Source: CAJCIW01 sp963833965 (GTDB lineage: Bacteria > Chlamydiota > Chlamydiia > Chlamydiales > Rhabdochlamydiaceae). From it: a stretch of DNA of 64,000 bases. A model generated the notes under the pieces. It worked only from the letters and a program-made list of their open reading frames with translations. It made no database searches and had not been told where the DNA came from. The stretch is taken from positions 682,001-746,000 of the forward strand of contig CAWHZZ010000001.1 of assembly GCA_963833965.1 (NCBI GenBank), in the 5' to 3' direction. Shown here one piece after another: positions 58,606-64,000 of the stretch; position 1 is the stretch's first letter; each line of letters begins with the position of its first letter. The position numbers and the translations under genes were made by a program.

Positions 58606-59873
58606 GAGCTATTTTTTACAGTTTATTGCTGCTTTGCACTCAAATCCTTTGCGCAGAAAAGCAGTGTTCGGGACCCGTACTTCTTATTGCAGGGACACGT
58701 CCCGAGATCATTAAAATGAGCCCTGTCTACGCTGAGCTCAAGAAAGAAAAAATCCCCGTCGTTTTTTGCTTGACGGGACAGCATGCAGATATAGGCAACG
58801 AGGTTTTTTCCCTTTTCGACATCCAGCCCGAATACGACCTGAAGATCATGAAGCCGGGACAAGATCTATTCCACATCACTGAAAGTGTCCTAAAACAAAC
58901 AAAGAGCCTTTTCGAGTCGCTAAAACCTTCTATCGTTGTCGTCCAAGGGGATACGACCTCAGCGATGGCTGCTGCTCTTTCGGCCTTCTACCTGGATATC
59001 CCAGTGATGCATGTGGAAGCCGGCCTGCGTTCGGGAAATATCCGAGGGCCATTTCCCGAAGAGTTAAACCGGCGGATCATCACGCTGGTGAGCAGTTATC
59101 ACTTTGCACCAACCTCCCATGCTTTTGCGCAGCTAAAAAAGGAAGGCTTCCCCGAAGCTCAGATTTTATGTACCGGTAATACGGTCGTCGATGCTATGCG
59201 CCTGATTAAGAACCGTATCGAGCAAGGCGATCTGACCGTTTCGGCAGACTTTAGAAGAACGATCAAGGAACAAAAAGAGCTCGGAAGAAAGGTCCTTCTA
59301 TTGACAGCTCATCGGCGTGAATCATTCAATGGCGGTCTCGAATCGATTTTTTTAGCGATGAAACATGCCTTAGAAAAATATCCAGAACTGTTTATCGTTT
59401 ATCCGACTCATCCAAACCCCCGTGTACAAGCCGCATTAGAGAAAAGCGAGTTGAAAAAAGCGGAAAGAATTCTTGTCTGGCCGCCGCTCCCTTACCATGA
59501 ACTTCTCTATGCTCTCGATTCCGCCGATTTTGTTGCGACGGACTCCGGTGGAATCCAAGAAGAAGGGTCCAGCCTTGGAAAAAAGATCCTCGTTCTACGC
59601 AATGAAACGGACAGACCGGAATGCTTGGAAGAAGGGCTGGCCATTTTAGTGGGATGCGACGAGAAAAGAATTCTGGCCGAAATTGAGAAAGTCATGCGCT
59701 TCTCTGCAAAAACAGCTTTTGAGGGAGCGTCCTGTTATGGAGACGGAAAAGCAAGTGAACGAATCGCTAATTTGATTAAAGAAAGGTTAAAAGATGAAAA
59801 AGGCTATAACAACGTTATTGATTCTAATTCTGCCCGTGTTGCATCTGACCGCTGCAACCCCGGACAAAGATAG
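58602..59873 (+). CDS. wecB: UDP-N-acetylglucosamine 2-epimerase with N-terminal signal peptide
   Basis: A non-hydrolysing UDP-GlcNAc 2-epimerase (UDP-GlcNAc to UDP-ManNAc). Seen: VLLIAGTRPEIIKMSPVY, VVVQGDTTSAMAAALSAFY, MHVEAGLRSGNIRGPFPEE, NRRIITLVSSYHFAPT, LLTAHRRESFNGGLESIF, VYPTHPNPRV and DFVATDSGGIQEEGSSLGK. The frame extends upstream of the TTG at 58626 to a CTG at 58602, and this added part (RAIFYSLLLLCTQILCAEK) is a textbook signal peptide; no standard start precedes it. The CTG overlaps the previous stop as CTGA, like the common ATGA coupling. The 3' end overlaps the next gene by 80 nt, adding about 25 residues not typical of the family. Confidence 0.85.
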   Translation: MRAIFYSLLLLCTQILCAEKQCSGPVLLIAGTRPEIIKMSPVYAELKKEKIPVVFCLTGQHADIGNEVFSLFDIQPEYDLKIMKPGQDLFHITESVLKQTKSLFESLKPSIVVVQGDTTSAMAAALSAFYLDIPVMHVEAGLRSGNIRGPFPEELNRRIITLVSSYHFAPTSHAFAQLKKEGFPEAQILCTGNTVVDAMRLIKNRIEQGDLTVSADFRRTIKEQKELGRKVLLLTAHRRESFNGGLESIFLAMKHALEKYPELFIVYPTHPNPRVQAALEKSELKKAERILVWPPLPYHELLYALDSADFVATDSGGIQEEGSSLGKKILVLRNETDRPECLEEGLAILVGCDEKRILAEIEKVMRFSAKTAFEGASCYGDGKASERIANLIKERLKDEKGYNNVIDSNSARVASDRCNPGQR

Positions 59874-61386
59874 CGAGAAAAAACCGTTCCGTATATTAGT
59901 GGGTAGCCCGATCCGGCAAAAACCTGCCATTTTGAAGGAATTTTTACTTTCTCTTCTCGAACTGGAAAAATCATCATTTATTTGTGATTATTATTTCGTA
60001 GACGACAATGATGTGGAAGAATCTCGTCAACTTCTTCAAGATTTTGCAAAGGAGCAGGGTCAAAGCTGTTTTTTGGAACCTGTAGGCCAAATCAACGATG
60101 TCTTTGTATGTGATGCCATTACTCATCGCTGGAATGACGAGCTGATGTGCAAACTCGGCGAATTTAAAGACAGGATGATCCGCTATGCTGTCGAAAAAGG
60201 TTATGACTACCTCTTTCTAATCGATTCTGATCTTGTCCTGCACCCTAAAACAATTGAACAACTGATTTTAACAAATAAGCCTATCATTTCAGAAATCTTT
60301 TGGACAAGCTGGCAGCCGAACTATCCTCCACTCCCTCAAGTTTGGATCTCTGATCAGTACAATCTTTTTGAAAGGAAAGGAAATGAGAATCTAACAAAGG
60401 AAGAAATTGTTCAACGGCAACAAACATTTCTCGATCGATTGAAAAGGCCGGGAGTTTATGAAGTAGGAGGTCTTGGAGCCTGCACATTGATCTCTAAAGA
60501 GACTCTCAAAAAAGGGATGAGTTTCAGCAAGATCAAAAATGTGACTTTTTGGGGAGAAGACCGCCATTTCTGCATTCGCGCTGTCGCCCTCGGCGTCCCG
60601 TTATTTGTCGATACGCACTATCCCGCATATCATATTTATCGCGACGAATCCCTTCCCGGCGTCTCCAATTTTAAGAAATGCTGTCGCATTGGCTATAAAT
60701 TAACGCTAGCAATGACAGTCCACAATGAGGCGGATCATTATCTCAGACAAGTACTTGAAGATGCAAAGGCCTACATCTCTGAAGCTGTGATCATTGACGA
60801 TGCGAGTACCGACAATACGTCTGAAGTGTGTAAAGACGCGCTTAAAGGCATTCCCATCACGATTATCAGAAACGAAAAATCTCTCTTTGAAAATGAAGTC
60901 GTACTTCGTAAACAACTGTGGTCTGAAGCTTGCAAAACAAATCCGGATTGGATCATCGTCTTGGACGCCGATCAAATTTTTGAAGAGGATTTTAAAAATT
61001 ATGTGGGGTATTTGATCTCCATCCCAGGGATTAACTCTTATGGATTCCGACTCTATGATTTTTGGGGAGACGGTGTATACAGGGAAGACGCGAATTGGAG
61101 AGCCCATCAATTTTACAAGCCTTTTCTTCTACGTCATCAACCTGGAATGAAAGAAGAATGGCGTGAAACTGCGCAGCATTGCGGCAGCTTTCCTCAATCC
61201 TACGGACAGCTTCCTATTACCGCATCGGAATGGAGGCTCAAACATTACGGCTGGGCCAAGCAAGAGGACCGCATTGCCAAATATAGACGCTATGAACGGC
61301 TGGACCCTGATGGCAAGTTCGGTTCCAAAGCGCAGTACGAATCGATTCTCGATCCCAATCCCCATCTAGTGTCTTGGAAGGAGTAG
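59794..61386 (+). CDS. Exported glycosyltransferase with two GT-A-like domains
   Basis: A 530-aa protein with a signal peptide (KKAITTLLILILPVLHLTAA, residues 2-21). Domain 1 (about 30-290): FRILVGSPIRQKPAILKEFL, a DYLFLIDSDLVLHPKTIEQL block with a DSD metal motif, and FWGEDRHFCIRAVALGVPLF. Domain 2 (about 303-450): a GT2 fold, LAMTVHNEADHYLRQVLEDA, VIIDDASTDNTSEVCKDAL and WIIVLDADQIFEEDF (DAD motif). The C terminus WRLKHYGWAKQEDRIAKYRR resembles GT2 relatives. AAAGG precedes the ATG by 7 nt. It is the third gene of the exported sugar-enzyme operon. Confidence 0.8.
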   Translation: MKKAITTLLILILPVLHLTAATPDKDSEKKPFRILVGSPIRQKPAILKEFLLSLLELEKSSFICDYYFVDDNDVEESRQLLQDFAKEQGQSCFLEPVGQINDVFVCDAITHRWNDELMCKLGEFKDRMIRYAVEKGYDYLFLIDSDLVLHPKTIEQLILTNKPIISEIFWTSWQPNYPPLPQVWISDQYNLFERKGNENLTKEEIVQRQQTFLDRLKRPGVYEVGGLGACTLISKETLKKGMSFSKIKNVTFWGEDRHFCIRAVALGVPLFVDTHYPAYHIYRDESLPGVSNFKKCCRIGYKLTLAMTVHNEADHYLRQVLEDAKAYISEAVIIDDASTDNTSEVCKDALKGIPITIIRNEKSLFENEVVLRKQLWSEACKTNPDWIIVLDADQIFEEDFKNYVGYLISIPGINSYGFRLYDFWGDGVYREDANWRAHQFYKPFLLRHQPGMKEEWRETAQHCGSFPQSYGQLPITASEWRLKHYGWAKQEDRIAKYRRYERLDPDGKFGSKAQYESILDPNPHLVSWKE

Positions 61387-61456
61387 AGTTTTTTGAACTA
61401 GACTTTTTGGCCCGCTTTCTTTATGACGAAGAAATGTTTATTCATTTTTTCATCAG

Positions 61457-62314
61457 ATGAAGAAAGCCTTTAAGATCGCCCTTTTAGTTTTACTCTTCCT
61501 CGCCTTAACGGCGTATACTGTCTATTACGTCAGCAACAATAGCATCCCGGTCTTGCAGCCGAAAGGGCTGATCGGTGAAAAAGAGCGCGATCTGATCGTC
61601 ACCTCTTCGCTGCTCATGTTGATTGTCGTCATCCCAGTGTTCATTCTGACTTGGGCGTTTGCCTGGATTTATCGCGAGAGCAACGAAAAAGGAAAACATC
61701 ATCCCGACTGGGAACATAACTACATCGCCGAGTATTGCTGGTGGGGCGTTCCCGTCGTCATCATCGCCGTCCTCGCCGTCCTCACTTACAGATCGAGCCA
61801 TGAGCTGAATCCTTTCAGGCCAATCGACTCCGACAAAAAACCGCTCGTCATCCAAGCGGTCGCTTTGCAATGGAAATGGTTGTTCCTTTATCCAGAGCAG
61901 GGAATTGCCACGATCAATTATATCCAGTTTCCAGAGAACACCCCTTTAAATTTTGAAATTACTGCAGATGCGCCGATGAATTCGTTCTGGATTCCGCAAC
62001 TCGGCGGACAAATTTACGCGATGCCGGCCATGCGCTCGAGATTAAATTTGATTGCGAATGAACCAGGCACTTTTCGAGGCTGCTCTGCCAACATCAGCGG
62101 GACCGGTTTTGCTGGAATGACATTTACGGCTGTCTCAAGTTCCGAGGAAGATTTTGACTTGTGGGTGCAGAAAGTGAAAGGATCGCCGAAGATGCTTGGG
62201 CCGACAGAATATCAAAGTTTAATGGTGCCTAGCGAATATGTTCCCATTTCCTATTATGGGTCGGCAGAGCCCAACCTTTTTGACCAAGTCCTAATGAAAT
62301 ACATGGTGCCGTGA
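61457..62314 (+). CDS. cyoA: Cytochrome bo ubiquinol oxidase subunit II
   Basis: A 285-aa inner-membrane subunit. Seen: an N-terminal hydrophobic segment (about 6-26), two membrane helices (about 48-72 and 92-110), VIQAVALQWKWLFLYPEQGI, and a cupredoxin domain (NFEITADAPMNSFWIPQLGG, IYAMPAMRSRLNLIANEPG, FRGCSANISGTGFAGMTF). CuA ligands of cytochrome c oxidases are absent, so it fits a quinol oxidase. The lipobox Cys of E. coli CyoA is not visible. It is followed by cyoB after palindromic element copy C. C. trachomatis lacks this oxidase; environmental chlamydiae have it. Confidence 0.93.
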   Translation: MKKAFKIALLVLLFLALTAYTVYYVSNNSIPVLQPKGLIGEKERDLIVTSSLLMLIVVIPVFILTWAFAWIYRESNEKGKHHPDWEHNYIAEYCWWGVPVVIIAVLAVLTYRSSHELNPFRPIDSDKKPLVIQAVALQWKWLFLYPEQGIATINYIQFPENTPLNFEITADAPMNSFWIPQLGGQIYAMPAMRSRLNLIANEPGTFRGCSANISGTGFAGMTFTAVSSSEEDFDLWVQKVKGSPKMLGPTEYQSLMVPSEYVPISYYGSAEPNLFDQVLMKYMVP

Positions 62315-62477
62315 TGAGCCTATCCCGAAATTGGAAAAGCATGCTTTTCGAGTCTTTTTCCACATATCTTAACGCTGCTTCTTGGCCTAGTTTCTCAAGG
62401 ATGTCCTTCGAAGCAGCATTAAAATCTGTGAAAAATTCCTTCAAAAATCAAACTTTTCGAATTTCGGGATAAGCTCA
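62315..62477 (-). repeat. Dispersed palindromic intergenic element, copy C (163 bp)
   Basis: The ends TGAGCCTATCCC (from 62315) and GGGATAAGCTCA (to 62477) are near-perfect inverted repeats. Read on minus, the core GCTTCGAAGGACATCCTTGA is at 62395-62414, with TAGGCCAAGAAGC, GACTCGAAAAGCA and a TTTGATTTTTGAAGGA block also shared with copy B. It exactly fills the gap between the cyoA stop (62312-62314) and the cyoB ATG (62478). Its orientation is reversed on the map compared with copies A and B but identical relative to transcription. Confidence 0.9.
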
Positions 62478-64000
62478 ATGTTTGGTCGACTCACACTAGA
62501 TGCATTCAAACACGACTGGATCGAGCTGGCTGCCGGCGGATCGATGTTCTTTGGCGCACTGATCGTTCTGATCTTGCTGACGTATTATAAACGGTGGGGG
62601 TGGCTCTGGAAAGAATGGATCACTTCCGTCGATCACAAAAAGATCGGCATCATGTACATCGTCGTCTCGTTTATCATGCTTGCAAAGGGGTTGATCGATG
62701 CGATCATGATCCGGGCACAGCAAGCTTTTGCGGTCGGCGATTCGATGGGATATTTGGGCGCAGACCACTTTCAACAGATCGTCACTGCCCATGGTGTGAC
62801 GATGATTTTCTTTGTAGGCATGGGCCTCATGTTCGGGATCATCAACTTGGTGGTGCCTTTGCAAATCGGCGCGCGCGATGTGGCCTTTCCCTTTTTGAAC
62901 AATTTGAGTTTTTGGCTATTCACTTCCGGAGCGATGTTTGTGCTCGTCTCGCTCGTCTGCGGCTTTTACGCCGGCACAGGCTGGTCGGCCTATCCTCCTC
63001 TTTCCGGCATCAAATACAACCCAGGGGTCGGCGTCGATTATTGGCTGTGGAGCGTGCAGATTTCGGGAGCGGGAAGTTTGCTTTCGGGCATTAATTTCTT
63101 AGTGACCATCCTAAAGATGCGCTGCCCCGGGATGACGCTGATGCGGATGCCCATTTTTGTCTGGGCCTCGCTCACGACGATGATTCTCGTCGTGTTCGCC
63201 TTTCCGATTTTAACAGCGACAGCTGCCATGCTCTCGACCGATCGCCTATTGGACACGCGGATCTTCACCGCGGAATTCGGCGGCAATCCGATGATGTACA
63301 TCAACCTGTTTTGGGCGTGGGGGCATCCCGAAGTTTATATTCTCGTGCTTCCCGCTTTTGGCGTCTTTTCAGAAGTTGTCTCTGTTTTCTCGCAAAAAAA
63401 ATTGTTCGGCTACACCTCGATGGTATGGGCGCTGGTCGCGATCACATTTCTCGCCTTCATCGTGTGGCTGCATCACTTCTTCACGATGGGCGCCGGTGCC
63501 AATGTCAATGCTTTTTTTGGCATCATGACGATGATCATCGCAATTCCGACGGGCGTTAAAATTTTCAACTGGCTTTTCACGATGTTCCGAGGGAAAATCC
63601 AGTTCAAGACGCCGATGTATTGGTTTTTAGGATTTATCGTGATTTTTACACTGGGCGGCCTCGCTGGCGTTTTGATGGCGATCCCTGCCGCTGATTTCCA
63701 AGTGCACAACAGCTTGTTTTTGATCGCGCACTTTCACTTTGTGATCATCGGCGGCGTTGTCTTTGGATTTTTTGCCGCGTACAGTTACTGGTTTCCCAAA
63801 TTCTTCGGTTTTAAATTGAATGAAACAATAGGCAAATGGGCCTTTTGGTGCTGGCTCATCGGGTTCGTCATTGCCTTTTCTCCTTTGTATCTTCTTGGAT
63901 TCATGGGAGCGACGAGGAGATTAAATTACTATGATGTGCCCGAGTGGCAGCCTTTGTTCTTGATTGCGGGCGCAGGCGCTTATCTCGTCCTTTGCGGCTT
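62478..64000 (+). CDS. cyoB: Cytochrome bo ubiquinol oxidase subunit I, 3' end outside window
   Basis: The frame from the ATG at 62478 runs open to the window end (507 codons visible of about 650-670 expected). It is the haem-copper subunit of the bo oxidase. Seen: WITSVDHKKIGIMYI, AHGVTMIFFVGMGLMFGIIN with a haem-ligand His, NLFWAWGHPEVYILVLPAFG with the CuB His and cross-linked Tyr (GHPEVY), VWLHHFFTMG (two CuB His), IPTGVKIFNWLF with the K-channel Lys, and LIAHFHFVIIGG with the high- and low-spin haem His ligands. All ligands are present, so it is probably active. cyoC and cyoD are expected downstream. Confidence 0.95.
   Translation, partial: MFGRLTLDAFKHDWIELAAGGSMFFGALIVLILLTYYKRWGWLWKEWITSVDHKKIGIMYIVVSFIMLAKGLIDAIMIRAQQAFAVGDSMGYLGADHFQQIVTAHGVTMIFFVGMGLMFGIINLVVPLQIGARDVAFPFLNNLSFWLFTSGAMFVLVSLVCGFYAGTGWSAYPPLSGIKYNPGVGVDYWLWSVQISGAGSLLSGINFLVTILKMRCPGMTLMRMPIFVWASLTTMILVVFAFPILTATAAMLSTDRLLDTRIFTAEFGGNPMMYINLFWAWGHPEVYILVLPAFGVFSEVVSVFSQKKLFGYTSMVWALVAITFLAFIVWLHHFFTMGAGANVNAFFGIMTMIIAIPTGVKIFNWLFTMFRGKIQFKTPMYWFLGFIVIFTLGGLAGVLMAIPAADFQVHNSLFLIAHFHFVIIGGVVFGFFAAYSYWFPKFFGFKLNETIGKWAFWCWLIGFVIAFSPLYLLGFMGATRRLNYYDVPEWQPLFLIAGAGAYLVLCG

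Overview
The window looks like the chromosome of an amoeba-associated member of the phylum Chlamydiae (Parachlamydiales; Waddliaceae/Criblamydiaceae-like is my guess, species not determined). Evidence: several blocks keep the gene order known from Chlamydia trachomatis (frr-pyrH-tsf-rpsB next to an 1107-residue PBP2; ruvC-ruvA; mnmE, nth, psd and secA in one neighbourhood; gpsA near a UDP-sugar pyrophosphorylase; lpdA-lipA). This core is interleaved with accessory modules typical of environmental chlamydiae: F-box/LRR proteins, inverse autotransporter, two-partner secretion, cytochrome bo oxidase.

Layout. 1-1320: end of a methyltransferase, then a 126-bp tandem repeat array. 1320-5390 (mainly minus): tRNA-Lys, tRNA-Glu, the frr/pyrH/tsf/rpsB operon, tRNA-Gly and a 196-aa protein at the place where Chlamydiaceae carry ompA; PBP2 follows on plus. 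8844-16734: a surface-polysaccharide module (UDP-glucuronate decarboxylase, Wzc-like and Wza-like export proteins, UDP-glucuronate 4-epimerase) with a secreted sialidase-like protein and a PagL-like lipid A deacylase. 16828-25763 (minus): NAD(P)HX repair enzyme, gpsA, an accessory insert (recombinase remnant, XRE regulator, palindromic element, fragment of the neighbouring pyrophosphorylase gene, F-box protein), then UDP-sugar pyrophosphorylase and two GT9 glycosyltransferases. 25921-29135 (plus): ruvC, ruvA, mnmE, nth. 29172-39605: a surface/secretion island (TpsB, TpsA with an extreme polyproline tract, inverse autotransporter, and a convergent GH81 beta-1,3-glucanase). 39615-46677: psd, secA and hypothetical genes. 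46728-48856: two more F-box-like genes flanking a small MITE. 48990-53542: lpdA, lipA, glgC and a metallophosphoesterase, then an apparently intact IS200/IS605 element. 55194-61386: a hypothetical gene, a pseudopilin-like gene, and a three-gene operon of sugar-nucleotide enzymes that all begin with Sec-type signal peptides. 61457-64000: cyoA and the start of cyoB.

Most unusual signals: (1) the operon at 56821-61386, in which a methyltransferase fusion, a UDP-GlcNAc 2-epimerase and a double-domain glycosyltransferase all appear to be exported; (2) a family of about 160-208-bp imperfect palindromes (three copies) that exactly fill the stop-to-start gap between co-directional genes, always in the same orientation relative to transcription, plus two unrelated long palindromes and a MITE with a perfect 8-bp target duplication; (3) a type Vb plus type Ve secretion operon whose TpsA carries about 85-90 nearly pure proline residues. 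All assignments were read by eye from the sequence and remembered family features; no search was run.
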